Made by a program: the position numbers and the translations under genes. From Isochrysis galbana (Eukaryota > Haptophyta > Isochrysidales > Isochrysidaceae): DNA of 64,000 nucleotides. The DNA is taken from NCBI GenBank assembly GCA_018136815.1, contig CM030932.1, forward strand, positions 4,936,407 to 5,000,406, given 5' to 3'. Position 1 is the stretch's first letter, and every line of letters starts with the position of its first letter. Under the pieces are notes generated by a model, which ran no database searches, was not told where the DNA came from, and saw only the letters and a program-made list of their open reading frames with translations. Positions 44,551-54,343 of this stretch are shown one piece after another.

Positions 44551-44640
<90 letters not shown>
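44040..44640. repeat. Short inverted repeats and (CT)n
   Basis: 44095-44240 holds many AAATACA copies, with a palindrome CCAAATACATATGTATTTGG near 44183. 44335-44545 repeats GAGCTATCGGGGG units in both orientations. 44552-44640 is an almost pure (TC)n run. I see no gene from 43790 to 45000. Confidence 0.75.
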
Positions 44641-45005
44641 GCTCTCCCGCCCCTCCCCCCCCCCCCTCCCTCCTCCCTCCCTCTCTCTCCCTCCCTCCCT
44701 CTCTCGGGAGGCAGCGGTAGGGTGCGCGCGACAGCGCCGTTCGTCTCAGCCGCAACCTCAGTGGATGGATGGGGGAAGGAAGGGGAGGACGGCGGAAATA
44801 GGTGGTGGGCGGCGGCGGCTCAGATTGCGAGAACAGCGAACAGGGGCGGTGCGCTGAGTGAGCAGCCAGGTGCAGGTCAGGTGGCGGCTGGAGGAGCGGC
44901 AAGCGTCGGTGAGAGCCAAAGGTGGGGGGGGAGCCGCGGGGGCGGCGGAGAGAAGAGAGCGAGAGAGCGCGATCCGCAGACCGCAGACCGCGGACCATCC
45001 TCGCC

Positions 45006-45090
45006 ATGAAGTGCCACAGCCGCAAGAGGCGCCACACCGAGATCGTGGTGGACGAGTCCGAGGAGTCCGAGGAGGAGGAGCCTGCGGCAG
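45006..45090 (+). pseudogene. Possible host exon fragment
   Basis: ATG followed by KCHSRKRRHTEIVVDESEES and an acidic EEEE run, then direct entry into LINE 5' sequence. It looks like the start of a nuclear-type protein cut by the LINE, but is too short to be sure. Confidence 0.25.
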
Positions 45091-45099
45091 CGATGGCAA

Positions 45100-46278
45100 C
45101 GGCCCCGCCAATCGCCGCCGCCGCCCGCACACATCGCGTCGAAGTTGGCCCTGCGAAACACCGACAACAAGACCAAGCACCAAGCCTATGGGCCGAACGG
45201 GCCAGAGTGCCCAACTTTCGCACGCGACTGCGCTTGCCGCTGGCGCTTTTTTGCCCCTCAGCTTGCTTAGGGCGATTTTCAACTAACTTTATAGTTGGTT
45301 GCCATGGAGCGCGCCGCCGCTCCCCACCTCTCCTTCGGGCCCACCGCCGCGGGCGCCCCCCCAGCACCCATGGAGCTGTCGCTGGCGAAGCGACCGCGTC
45401 CGCCAGCAGAGGCCGAGCAGGTGAGCGCGACCCCGGTCGCGCCGCACGGCCCGTGGCCCCGGCCACACCAAGGAAGGCAGCCATGCTGGCCCACCCCATG
45501 GTGGGTCACTGACTGTGACATGAACCACACCAGCACCAGACCAGAGGAGACGCTCGTCCACCAGGCATGCCTTATGGCAGAGGCCTCTCCCACCCTGGGG
45601 ACGGCCGCGCTGCCTAGGCGGCGCGGCCCGAGACCGGGTGGCCCTTATGGGCACAACTCCAGCAACAGCAGCAAAGCGCACAAAGACACTGGCCCACAAA
45701 CAACACAGCACAAGGACACACAGACGAGAGACCGCTTGGCTGCGTCTTGGGACGCACACTACACCGCTCTAACAACTACCCGCACGGATCCACCCATAGC
45801 CTCACCGCCCCCGACCGCCCCTGCCACTCAGGAGCCGCCCTCAGATGAGGAGCAAGGCCACATGGAATCGGACGCAACTTTCGACTTGTCCTTCCACCAG
45901 GAGGGCGACTACACCTTCCTGGAAACCACCGTATACGCTGCAATTGTAGAGCTCCTCTTGGAGCTCGAAGGTGTCGACCCGGAGCCGGACTTTTGGGCCC
46001 GCTCCATCCGCGGACCATGGCACATCGCCGTGAACGAAGACTGCGCGCAACAATTCAAAGAGCGATATGGCGATATCACCACACTCCGCATCAACCAAAC
46101 CGACATTTCGGTCAGCATCAAAGTGGAATCCATCGATGAGAAGATCAACAAAAAAGGCTCCTCGTCGCGCAAGGCGCTGTGCAAAAAAAGGGGACATCGC
46201 AGCCAGTCCCACCCTTTCACCGCGCCCTCGCTCCTCTCCAACCAAACCAAAAAGCAGGTGGTTGCACCCCACCCCACC
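45100..46278 (+). pseudogene. LINE 5' region and ORF N-terminus
   Basis: 45100-45279 is a diverged monomer of the 830-2775 array type. A hairpin (CAACTA-ACTTTA-TAGTTG, 45280-45297) then precedes ATGG at 45304. The ORF opens MERAAAPHLSFGPTAAG and is low complexity to about residue 190. Then comes a domain with LEGVDPEPDFWARSIRGPW and CAQQFKERYGD that matches the ORF at 2780-5039. Coding similarity stops near 46190 and the element is cut at 46278 by the TIR element. The product would be the nucleic-acid-binding N-terminal part of a LINE protein. Confidence 0.8.
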
Positions 46279-46553
46279 GAGAGGGTGCAACCTCAGGTTT
46301 GGTTGTTTTTTCCGCAAGTGCCCCCCATGTGGACGGTATAAGTTCTACTTAAAGGACCCCCTTATTATAGTACAAACGGGATCTCCGCGGCATTTGCGCC
46401 GATGGTCGGGCGGCGGAGGTGTCCAGGCACTGCCCGGCGGGAACCGCGTCGGTCGGCGAGGTGGTGATGTACTTCACAGTCGGCGGGCGACGACCACTCG
46501 GTGGTGTGCGGGGTGCGTGTCGTCCGCCGGACGTCACGTCCACGTCTTTAGTG

Positions 46554-46862
46554 TTATGGCCTACGCATCGAATTAATCATATGCTGCCCTCTTGAGGTGA
46601 GGACCTTACCCTTTGGCAGGCTAAACCGCCACCATTTCCATTTCCACGCCGTTAACAAGAAAAGGAAGGTTATTGCGACGCTTACTCCCAGCGCGATTCC
46701 AAACTGTATGGCGGCGTTCAACCCTGACTTCTGTAAGAATGCCATGGTAAAGCCGCCTGGTACTAAGATGGCAACGACAAAGACTATAAACAACCTTAGT
46801 ATCGCATCTTTTAGCCGAATGACGTCGTACTTGTCTTTGCTGTATTGAAGGTAGATCGACAT
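46554..46862 (-). CDS. Small two-span membrane protein, 102 aa
   Basis: ATG at 46862. Two hydrophobic segments, LRLFIVFVVAILVPGGFTMA (about residues 23-42) and IQFGIALGVSVAITFLFLLT (about 52-71), then a basic aromatic tail (AWKWKWWRFSLPKGKV). The last ~40 codons occur again at 46900-47060 as a partial second copy; the two tails differ at a few residues (FLFLL/FLFFL, GQHM/GQQM) and keep frame. That suggests selection on protein. No homologue recognised. It might act in membranes as a viroporin-like or anchoring protein, but this is speculation. Confidence 0.5.
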   Translation of the reverse strand: MSIYLQYSKDKYDVIRLKDAILRLFIVFVVAILVPGGFTMAFLQKSGLNAAIQFGIALGVSVAITFLFLLTAWKWKWWRFSLPKGKVLTSRGQHMINSMRRP

Positions 46863-46899
46863 GGTGCACCCGCCTTTAACATTATTATCCGAAAAACTT

Positions 46900-47065
46900 T
46901 GGGTGCGTGTCGTCCGCTGGACGTCACGTCTTTAGTGTTATGGCCTACGCATCGAATTAATCATCTGCTGCCCTCTTGAGGTGAGGACCTTACCCTTTGG
47001 CAGGCTAAACCGCCACCATTTCCATTTCCACGCCGTTAAAAAGAAAAGGAAGGTCATTGCGACGG
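46900..47065 (-). pseudogene. Duplicated tail of the 46554-46862 ORF
   Basis: Reverse complement encodes AMTFLFFLTAWKWKWWRFSL and PKGKVLTSRGQQM to the same stop. The 5' part is missing and differs after GCGACG. Confidence 0.7.
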
Positions 47066-47191
47066 GGTGTGTGCCTGCACCACCAGTTGAAGCGACTAGA
47101 GATGAAGTATTAAGATGAACACTCCCCGTGTGGATTGTTGGAGTTCTCTTTTTATTTAGCCTGTGGCGCGGCTTCGTGCCCCTTTGGATTT

Positions 47192-47437
47192 TTATCGGTG
47201 GACCGCTTGTTGAGTAATTTCCACACGAGTGATTACAAATACTGCGAGCACGATGGCTCCTAGCAAAAATGCGGCTCCCTTTGCGAATATTTTGGTTACT
47301 TCAGCTTGAAATTTGTCTTTTCGTTTGGCCGCTGCCGAGTCCGGATGACACTCGATTTTTAGGGAGCGCACCGGTTGAGTCCACCCGATCGCCTGTAGAT
47401 CGACGTCTTCCCATCGCACGTCTTCTGAGCTGAGCAT
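47192..47437 (-). CDS. Small single-span membrane protein, 81 aa
   Basis: ATG at 47437 reads MLSSEDVRWEDVDLQAIGWT. A charged stretch (AAAKRKDKFQAEVTKIF) and one C-terminal helix (KGAAFLLGAIVLAVFVITRV) follow. A TATA-like box lies ~95 bp upstream on the minus strand, inside the element's terminal repeat. The frame is also open 8 codons upstream from a GTG. No family recognised. It is tail-anchor-like in build. Confidence 0.5.
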   Translation of the reverse strand: MLSSEDVRWEDVDLQAIGWTQPVRSLKIECHPDSAAAKRKDKFQAEVTKIFAKGAAFLLGAIVLAVFVITRVEITQQAVHR

Positions 47438-47968
47438 CGACGGGAGGCACAAACGAAACACAAGACGTCTTCCGCTTGATGGGTCCCCGTGTTCCGAGTT
47501 AGGGGCGAAGTTAGGCGTCGGTAGAAATTATATACCTAAAAAGCCGGGAGGGGCGTGACAAAAAAAAGGAACCTCGAGTTGCACCCTCTCGTACGAAGAC
47601 GCGCAGGCGTCCCATAGGCGGGAGGAGAGGCGTCTACCGAGGCGGGCGGAGAGGCGCGTCAACGTCTCCTGATCGGGGGGACAGTGGCTGAGCTGAGCGA
47701 GGGCAGCGCCGGGCGAGCGGAAGCAGCACCTAGAGCAATGCCCCCCCCCCCCCCCGCCCTCACGTGGCACTGTTCGTTTTGGCTGACGAGTAGATGGGTA
47801 GGATATAAGGGAAAGAAAGACCGCCCAAGCTCGCGAGAAGGCTCGCCACACGGGCGGTCGTGGGGGTAGCAAGGGTCAAAAAAGAGAGGTATGACTTGCA
47901 GCGCTCACTGTCCGCGTACTCCTTGCAGATGAATGAGGATTCTTCTACCGCCGAGGTACTAGTTAAGG

Positions 47969-48177
47969 CCGACGGACGGTGCGTGCCGAGTGCGTTGTCG
48001 GGCGAGTGCAGCGGCCCCGACGTTGAGCTCCTTGCCGACGGAAGGTGCGTGCCCAGTGCGTCGTGGGGCGAGTGCAGCGGCCCCGACGTTGAGCTCCTTG
48101 CCGACGGCAGGTGCGTGCCCAGTGCGTTGTCGGGGGAGTGCAGCGGCCCCGACGTGGAGCTCCTCCCCGTGAGCCCG
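47969..48177 (+). repeat. Three 66-bp tandem repeats, open in frame
   Basis: Units start at about 47969, 48035 and 48101 and each can encode ADGRCVPSALSGECSGPDVE plus LL. The open frame extends back to an ATG at 47930 (MNEDSSTAEVLV) and ends at the stop at 48178-48180. Because 66 is a multiple of three all frames stay open, so coding is unproven. Confidence 0.6.
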
Positions 48178-48184
48178 TGAGCGC

Positions 48185-48385
48185 CCGCCTCAATCTCCCA
48201 AAATAGCCCGCCACGCGCGGGGGAAGGGAGGGGGGTCACTCACCGACGCCATTGCCCTTCGTGGGGCGGGAGGGGGTTGGTCGGAGGGGGGAAGCGGCTG
48301 GCGGGGCAGGTAAAGGTAAGGGGGAACCCTGCGGAATCCTTTTGGACTTGGTTGGACACCCAGGGGAGGTGGGAAATAGTGGTTA
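48185..48385. repeat. Inverted partner of repeat 70-300
   Basis: Reverse complement of the first repeat, with the same order of GC-rich blocks and a shared GTGGTTAAAATGAGTGAGTG edge (inverted at 69-90). Confidence 0.7.
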
Positions 48386-48756
48386 AAATGAGTGAGTGAC
48401 CAAGCTAGGGGAAGGGAAGGAGGTGGAAAGAAGGGACGTAAGGGCGTTGTCGACAGTGAGGTAGTAGATACCTGGACCCATAGTAGGTGTGCAGCCACGT
48501 TTTTCATATATACTACTAATATATTCAGTATGCTACTATTACTAAAGTACTTCTCTAGTAGTATTTTTGATCAGCAGCTGACTCTGCTCTTCCCTCTTCT
48601 TCTGCTCTCTAGCCGCTTCGAGGCAGCTGCAGCCCGCCCGCTCTCGAGGCGCACCAGCTCGGCTGCCGTGCTGCACCGCGCTCAGCCAAGGCCTAAGCAA
48701 CACTGTTGGTTTGCGTGGAGTTTTCAACAAGCACACTGTGCGCCGCTTCCTGCCAG

Positions 48757-49374
48757 ATGGCTCAGATGCTGACGCGGCGCCGCCCCTGGCTGGACCACAG
48801 TGCACTGCATTCGTGGACAGCCCGAGGTGCGGCACGCAAGCTTGCCTCTGGCGGCAGCGTCTCAAGCGTCAAAGCCATGCTGAGGGGCAGAGCCTACCTC
48901 CGCTCAATGGCTGTCATCACGTGCTCGTACATTGCTGGCGATGTGGTATGTCAGCATATCGAGGCGGCCGAGTGGAGGAACCAACGACGAACTGCTGAGT
49001 TTGCCATGGTTGGTGGCTTGCTCATGGCACCAATGTCGCACACCCTCGAAGCTGGCCTGGAGCACGTATTCCCCGGCTCAAAGTTGCGTCCAATACTCCA
49101 AAAAATCATCGCTCGCATTTTTGTTGCTCCAATCTTCCTATCTGTGTCATTCGGGTCCCTTGCGCTACTACGCAATGAAGACGTTTCTGGAGCATTGCGT
49201 GCGAAGGTGTGGCCTGCATGGAAAACAGGATCGCTCTTCTGGCCAGCCGTTGCTGCCATCACATATAGGTTCGTACCACTGGCGGCACGACCTGCAACTG
49301 GCGCCATGGTCGGCAGTGTGTGGTCGTGCTACCTCAGTTGGATCGCTTTCACAAGTCGTAGTGTCTCAGTATGA
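48757..49374 (+). CDS. Mpv17/PMP22 family membrane protein
   Basis: A 205-aa single-exon ORF. It has the family's build of about four hydrophobic segments: SMAVITCSYIAGDVVCQHIE (helix 1 with the G-D-x-x-x-Q signature), FAMVGGLLMAPMSHTLEAGL (G-x-x-x-x-P-x-x-H-x-x-E), PIFLSVSFGSLALL, then the signature block VWPAWKTGSLFWPAVAAITY with RFVPLAAR and VWSCYLSWIAF. Members sit in inner mitochondrial or peroxisomal membranes and are linked to channel activity. The Arg-rich N-terminus (MLTRRRPWLD, ARKLASG) could be a mitochondrial presequence. A stop at 48694 closes the frame upstream; the first ATG is used. Confidence 0.88.
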   Translation: MAQMLTRRRPWLDHSALHSWTARGAARKLASGGSVSSVKAMLRGRAYLRSMAVITCSYIAGDVVCQHIEAAEWRNQRRTAEFAMVGGLLMAPMSHTLEAGLEHVFPGSKLRPILQKIIARIFVAPIFLSVSFGSLALLRNEDVSGALRAKVWPAWKTGSLFWPAVAAITYRFVPLAARPATGAMVGSVWSCYLSWIAFTSRSVSV

Positions 49375-49498
49375 GCCCGATCTCTAGAGACTCCACATTG
49401 TCATTGCGAGCGTACGGCGAATCCGGTGTGGGGCAGCAGACTGCTGATGATGCGACCCAATAGGCATTTCATTTAAGGTTCTTATTTGTCAATTTTGT

Positions 49499-49900
49499 GC
49501 CAACTAAGTTTATACTTAGTTCGCCCATGGGTGGCCATGAGCCCCCCCCTCTCTCTCTCCACTCCTCCCCTGCTCTGGAGGAGGAACCACCCACCCTCCT
49601 GGCATACCTGATGGCTTGCCAGGAGCACACTGCCCTGCTGACCCATTCCTCTCCCCACAGGCCCGCCTGACTCGCCCGCCTTGGCCTGTCGTGGCCAGCC
49701 CATCTGGCCCCCCCCTGATCAGGACCCCCCTCAGCCAGCTCCAATCGACCTGCAGGGGCGCGGAGCGCCAGCGAGGGAGAGGCAGGAGAGGCCAGGGCCA
49801 CGCGCCCAACCTCACCTGCCTCCTGAGCTGGGCTCCCCGGCCCCTGCAGGCCACCTGGGGACCTGAAGAGGGCCGCAGGCGCAGGCGCGCGCCATGGAGG
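49499..49900 (+). mobile_element. Retroposon family copy, 5' half
   Basis: It starts CCAACTAAGTTTATACTTAG (hairpin end) and follows the family to about 49890, then changes directly into the GTGTCGTTCCGTC repeat at 49903. The 3' end of the family is missing. Confidence 0.75.
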
Positions 49901-49902
49901 TG

Positions 49903-49957
49903 TCGTTCCGTCAATAGTGGGACATCAGTCGAATTGAGCGATCAAATGTCCACAGTT
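49903..49957 (+). repeat. Copy of the repeat at 14588
   Basis: GTGTCGTTCCGTCAATAGTG through AAATGTCCA; one difference from the 14588 copy near its start. Confidence 0.75.
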
Positions 49958-50039
49958 GTATTGTAGTTGTTTAACATTAGATCTTGTTAAAATTATAAGA
50001 GAGAGGCCGTCAAAGCTTCTTCGCTAATCACATCGGTGC

Positions 50040-50350
50040 ATACCGTGCATGGGCACGGCGCGATGTGCATCGGTCCCCCCGCGGATACGCCGTGCGCGCG
50101 CATGTCAACCCGTTCCGTGTGTGTAGCCCCTGCGGCCCACAACTACGTAAACTGGCCATATAAGAGATGTTTCGTTACTCAGCGCCTGTGATGACTTGCA
50201 ATCACATGTGCACGCCGTGCGTGGGCACGGCGCGATGTGCACCGGCGCACCCCCCGCGGGGGCGCCGTGCGTGCGCATAGCAACTTCCAGGAAGGTGCAC
50301 GCCGTGCGTTCACTCTTTTCGCGGGGGAACTCTGGGCGCGGGCGGAACAG
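50040..50350 (-). repeat. Inverted copies of the CGCACGGCG repeat family
   Basis: Two copies, in minus orientation, of the unit that is tandem at 51610-52280, with GCACGCCGTGCGT blocks and a GTTTCGTTTACGCAGC-like edge (here TTTCGTTACTCAGCGC). Confidence 0.6.
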
Positions 50351-50424
50351 AGTGTGATTGCCACTCATCATGCAGCATAACAACTTTTTCTGCACGCCGT
50401 TCCTTCTTGGCGAAAAGTGCGGAA

Positions 50425-50640
50425 GGACCTGCCCTTCCTCCTGCCCCCTTCCTCCTGCCCCCTTCCTCCTGCCCCCTTCCTCCTGCCCCCTTCCTCCTGC
50501 CCCCTTCCTCCTGCCCCCTTCCTCCTGCCCCCTTCCTCCTGCCCCCTTCCTCCTGCCCTTCCTCCTGCCCTTCCTCCTGCCCTTCCTCCTTCCCTGCCCT
50601 TCCTGCTCTTCCTCCTGCCCTGCCCTTCCTGCCCTTCCTC
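50425..50640. repeat. 13-bp and 12-bp minisatellite
   Basis: TTCCTCCTGCCCCC-type units repeat about ten times, followed by shorter TTCCTCCTGCCC units. Long Pro/Ser/Cys or Gly/Arg-rich ORFs across it are artefacts. Confidence 0.85.
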
Positions 50641-50679
50641 GTGCCCCTTCCTCACCTATTGCTCGTCCATCGAAATGCT

Positions 50680-51120
50680 CATGCATACACCGGTCACCAC
50701 GAGCGCTGCATCGCCAGGCGCTCACTCCAACCAGTTTCAACTCGAAGAGCGCTCCCAGACTTCCACCAAGCGCAAATGCACCCAGGAGGGAACCGACTCC
50801 AGTGTCGAGCCCGCGGTCAAGCGAACTCTCACGCCGTACACCCAGAGTGCACACATCGTCGCTCTCGACGTTCTGATCAAGAGCGCCATCCTACTCGACG
50901 ACCCTGACCATGACATGGAACTGTTGTTCGAGGCCAAAAAGCAGGAATTGCTCCAACGTTTCCCCATGGCTCACCCCAGGGTACAGCGGTTCCTTTCGCT
51001 CATCCAGAAAGCACCCCCCCACCCTTGTCCAATCTTCAACCAACTTCAATTCATCGTCGCAGCAGTCGAATGCAAGCCAGATGTGCGCTTCCACTCAAGT
51101 AGCCTCCCGCTCCCACAGGC
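50680..51120 (+). CDS. Unrecognised coding exon
   Basis: An open plus-strand frame reads MHTPVTTSAASPGAHSNQFQ, later VKRTLTPYTQSAHIVALDVL, LDDPDHDMELLFEAKKQELL and NQLQFIVAAVECKPDVRFHS, with composition unlike the minisatellite upstream. A CCCACAG acceptor-like site lies at 51119, with another frame beyond. I do not recognise the protein and cannot fix its ends; it may be host or mobile. Confidence 0.4.
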
Positions 51121-51609
51121 CCGGAGTCCTCGTCGGTGGTGGTGGTGGTGGCCTCATCGGTCGGGGAAAGGGCCTCCTCCTCGGCATCAGGAACGCGAAC
51201 AGGATCCGCCTCCTCCGCCGCGCCCTTGGAGCAAGAAGAGGAACGAGTCGTGCGAGCAGCGCTTGCGCTCGGCGTCCAGTCGACAGGTGGCGGTGTCGAG
51301 CGAGTCGAACGAAACCAGCGAGCAGGAGCACGAGACGAGAGGACGGAGGACCGTACCGATGCGCGCCGAGTCGCCACCATCGTGAGGAAGATGAGGGCGA
51401 GGAGAGAGCTGGAGGGTGAGCGAGGAGGGAGGAGGGAGGCAGGCAGTAGGAGCCGTCTCTCTCTGGTAGGTCGATGAGAGGGGGGAGGAGGGGACCCGGG
51501 GGAGGGGGCCCCGGGGGAGCGGAGAGACCCCAAGACCTCGATCGTTTACGTTAGTGTTTTCGCAATATACGGTAATATTTTCACCGGTCCCAGGGGTGCC
51601 CCCGCGGTT

Positions 51610-52280
51610 CCCGACCGCCTCTGCGTCCAGAGTCCCCCCGCGGAAAGAGTGAACGCACGGCGTGCACCTTCCTGGAAGTTGCTATGCGCACGCACGGCGC
51701 CCCGCGGGGGGGGGAAGCCGATGTGCATACGCACGGCGTGCACAATGATTGCAAGCAATCACACGTGCTGCGCAAACGAAACATCTCGTATATGGCTACT
51801 TTACGTTAATGTGGGCCTTAGGGAAAAAAGTTTCTATGCGCACGCACGGCGCCCTCGCGAGGGGGAAGTCGATGCGCATACGCACGGCGTGCTCAATGAT
51901 TGCAAGTAATCACATGTGCTGCGTAAACGAAACGCAATCACACTTTGTTCCGCCCGTCCTCCGCGCTCAGAGTCCCCCCGCGGAAAGAGTGAACGCACGG
52001 CGTGCACCTTCCTGGAAGTTGCTATGCGCACGCACGGCGCCCCGCGGGGGGGGAAGCCGATGTGCATACGCACGGCGTGCACAATGATTGCAAGCAATCA
52101 CACGTGCTGCGCAAACGAAACATCTCGTATATGGCTACTTTACGTTAACGTGGGCCTTAGGGAAAAAAGTTTCTATGCGCACGCACGGCGCCCTCGCGAG
52201 GGGGAAGTCGATGCGCATACGCACGGCGTGCTCAATGATTGCAAGTAATCACATGTGCTGCGTAAACGAAACACGGCGAC
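51610..52280 (+). repeat. Tandem duplication of a two-part ~350-bp unit
   Basis: The segment 51625-51935 recurs almost identically at about 51971-52275. Each unit holds two related halves, each with GCGCACGCACGGCGCC, then CATACGCACGGCGTGC and AATGATTGCAAG. ATG-initiated frames (MIASNHMCCVNET and similar) are repeated with the DNA and not evidence of genes. Confidence 0.8.
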
Positions 52281-52395
52281 TTTATTTTAAAAAAAAAGTT
52301 TCTATACACAGCCTTGTTTTGTACCAATATTGTTCATAACTTAAAAGAAAACAGATTGTGGTCCTCTTTTGACGGAACGCGACTTGGGCCAGAGC

Positions 52396-52470
52396 CGTAG
52401 GGAGGTGTCGTTCCGTCAATTGTGGGACATCAGTCGAATTGAGCTATCAAATGTCCATATACAAATCTAC
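52396..52470 (+). repeat. Copy of the repeat at 14588, cut by gap
   Basis: Matches 14588-14665 up to the gap edge (ATACAAATCTAC). Confidence 0.8.
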
Positions 52471-52570
52471 NNNNNNNNNNNNNNNNNNNNNNNNNNNNNN
52501 NNNNNNNNNNNNNNNNNNNNNNNNNNNNNNNNNNNNNNNNNNNNNNNNNNNNNNNNNNNNNNNNNNNNNN
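52471..52570. other. Assembly gap (100 N)
   Basis: Exactly 100 N. It removes the 5' LTR and the start of gag of the retrotransposon that follows. Confidence 0.95.
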
Positions 52571-54343
52571 CCTGTTTCTGATCTCCAACCTCCACCCACC
52601 GTCGCGGGCCTCCGCTCGCTTCCAAATCCGGCGGCTCGGCGCCATCCCGTCGATCCAAGCCTCGCCGGTGATGCTTCTGAGCGAGAGGTCATCCTAGCCT
52701 CGTGGGGCCAACTGTTTGAGGATGCCGCCTACGAGGTAGCCTCTCTCTACAGGAAGTCCGACGATTTCGAGCTCATCCACGCCATTCTCAACGGCGGCCT
52801 CTCTCGAGCCGGCAATGTTTGGCACTACCGCGTGTTTTTCGAGAAGGAGCACGTGACCAAGTGGGCTCGGAGCCGCTTCTTCCTCGACCGCACCCTCCAT
52901 CACCAAGTCCGAATGGGCAAAGAGCTTTCCGAGATCAAGTTCCCGAAGGGCCTGGCCTCGGACAACGTCCAGACAGCGGCCACCTCCTGGAATGATTTTC
53001 GTCTGTCCTTCATCAAGCCGCTCGAGCGCGCCCTCTCGCTCGGCTGCGACCACCGTGAAATCTTTACATCCTTGCTAGCGGCCGCCAACTTGTGCACCAC
53101 CGGCAACCAAAGGATCTACGCCTTCCTCCTCGATCTCGCCGAAGACCCGGTCCTCTCTCTCAACCCCGCGCTGGCCTGCGACGTGCTTCTCCGCAAGTGC
53201 GACGCCACCTTCGCGGCCAACGTGCCCGGCTTCGCCAAAGACTCCGCCTCCATGGAGTGGGACAGGCTCGTAGCCCGTGAAGCCGGCTCCGATCTCTTAG
53301 AGTTATCCAAGAATTTGGTGCGCGCGTACGTCCGCAAGATGGGTGACGCGAAGGTGGATGCCACGACGGTCTGGGACCACCCAAACATGTCGCACGATAT
53401 CAATCAACGATTCGAGTCCATCATTCGGAACGACAAGGTCGACGCGGCTCGCGGCGTGGATAACGCGACCAAGTTTGGCGAGTGTCTTGCAAAGACTCGC
53501 TTCCGCGTCGAGAACCACGAGCTCCCTCGCTCGGCCCTTTCGTGCGTCAACCTCTGCCAGCGCTACCTGAGCCCGTACGAACAAGCCCGTGCTAGCCAAC
53601 AACAGACGTCGGTCGCGGTCGCCGCCGTGACGCCGCCGGCGACTACTTCCAAGTCCACCAAGACCGCCAAGGTTGCTAAGGCTGCCTCTAACCCCGCGGA
53701 CACTACGGCTTCGATGGTCGCCGCCGTCCAAGCAGCGGTGGCCGAGGCATTAAAATCGCAAAACAACAACTCGAACCGCAAGGCGACTGGCGCTGACAAT
53801 CGTCGGGCTCCGCCTCCGCCTACGAATTACTCCGCATCGTCTCCGTTACCGGACGCACTTCTTGACCGTCCTCTCGGCAAAAGCACGTCTTCTCGTCGCC
53901 AATGTGATCCCCCTCCGAACGGCCTTGGGCTTCCGGCCGATTCGGGCCTCTCGGAATGGGATCCAGCTAGCTGGTCTCGAGCACGAGCCCGTTTCTGGCA
54001 AATTTCTCGTTACGCGGGTCACCCGGCCCTTCGCGCTGCGCTCACGCGCTGCCGTCCCTCGGATGCCACCATGACGGCGCCGCGTCTCGACGACTTAGAC
54101 CGCGACGTCAAGGAGTGGACCGACGCCAACGGCTGCGCGTACTGCGCCTTTCGTCCCCGGGCTCCATCTGGTACGCCCGAAGCAGACCTGTGGAAGTATG
54201 GCACGGGCGACGGAGCTCATAACCCCGTCGTTTGCCAACCGTACATTCGTTTTCTCTGCGAAGGTGGCAGTGGCGAGTGTGGTAACGACCCAGAAGTCCA
54301 CCGCCGCCTCCGCACGATGGTTGTTCTCCGTCCGGCCCAGTAG
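52571..54343 (+). CDS. gag: Chromovirus-family Gag, 5' end lost in gap
   Basis: The open frame enters from the gap and ends in TAG at 54341-54343, about 590 codons. It has a capsid-like helical region (ILASWGQLFEDAAYEVASLY to AFLLDLAEDPVL and RKMGDAKVDATTVWDHPNMS), then an Ala/Thr/Lys-rich linker and a Cys/His-containing end. The end reads NGCAYCAFRPRAPSG...GDGAHNPVVCQPY: C-x2-C-x24-H-x4-C, like a retroviral zinc knuckle with an enlarged first gap. The following Pol ORF is in the same frame with only this TAG between. Gag would form the particle shell. The family assignment rests on position and on the pol domains rather than on a recognised Gag motif. Confidence 0.75.
   Translation, partial: PVSDLQPPPTVAGLRSLPNPAARRHPVDPSLAGDASEREVILASWGQLFEDAAYEVASLYRKSDDFELIHAILNGGLSRAGNVWHYRVFFEKEHVTKWARSRFFLDRTLHHQVRMGKELSEIKFPKGLASDNVQTAATSWNDFRLSFIKPLERALSLGCDHREIFTSLLAAANLCTTGNQRIYAFLLDLAEDPVLSLNPALACDVLLRKCDATFAANVPGFAKDSASMEWDRLVAREAGSDLLELSKNLVRAYVRKMGDAKVDATTVWDHPNMSHDINQRFESIIRNDKVDAARGVDNATKFGECLAKTRFRVENHELPRSALSCVNLCQRYLSPYEQARASQQQTSVAVAAVTPPATTSKSTKTAKVAKAASNPADTTASMVAAVQAAVAEALKSQNNNSNRKATGADNRRAPPPPTNYSASSPLPDALLDRPLGKSTSSRRQCDPPPNGLGLPADSGLSEWDPASWSRARARFWQISRYAGHPALRAALTRCRPSDATMTAPRLDDLDRDVKEWTDANGCAYCAFRPRAPSGTPEADLWKYGTGDGAHNPVVCQPYIRFLCEGGSGECGNDPEVHRRLRTMVVLRPAQ

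Larger units (their letters stand above)
46279..47590. mobile_element. 1.3-kb TIR element with end promoters and membrane ORFs
   Basis: 13-bp perfect inverted ends: GAGAGGGTGCAAC (46279-46291) and GTTGCACCCTCTC (47578-47590). Less exact similarity extends ~60 bp inwards at each end and includes a TATA-like box facing inwards (GGTATAAGTTCTACT near 46335; GGTATATAATTTCTAC on the minus strand near 47535). It interrupts a LINE. A second, incomplete end is at 33208-33390. Inside are two minus-strand membrane-protein ORFs and a duplicated ORF tail. No transposase or polymerase is visible, and I see no target duplication. Confidence 0.65.

Noticed and set aside
44351-45499. 382-codon minus-strand ORF
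   Set aside because: Runs through the (CT)n tract as an Arg-Glu repeat and through antisense LINE 5' sequence.
50417-50870. Pro/Ser/Cys-rich and Gly/Arg-rich ORFs
   Set aside because: Translation of the 13-bp and 12-bp minisatellite in all frames.
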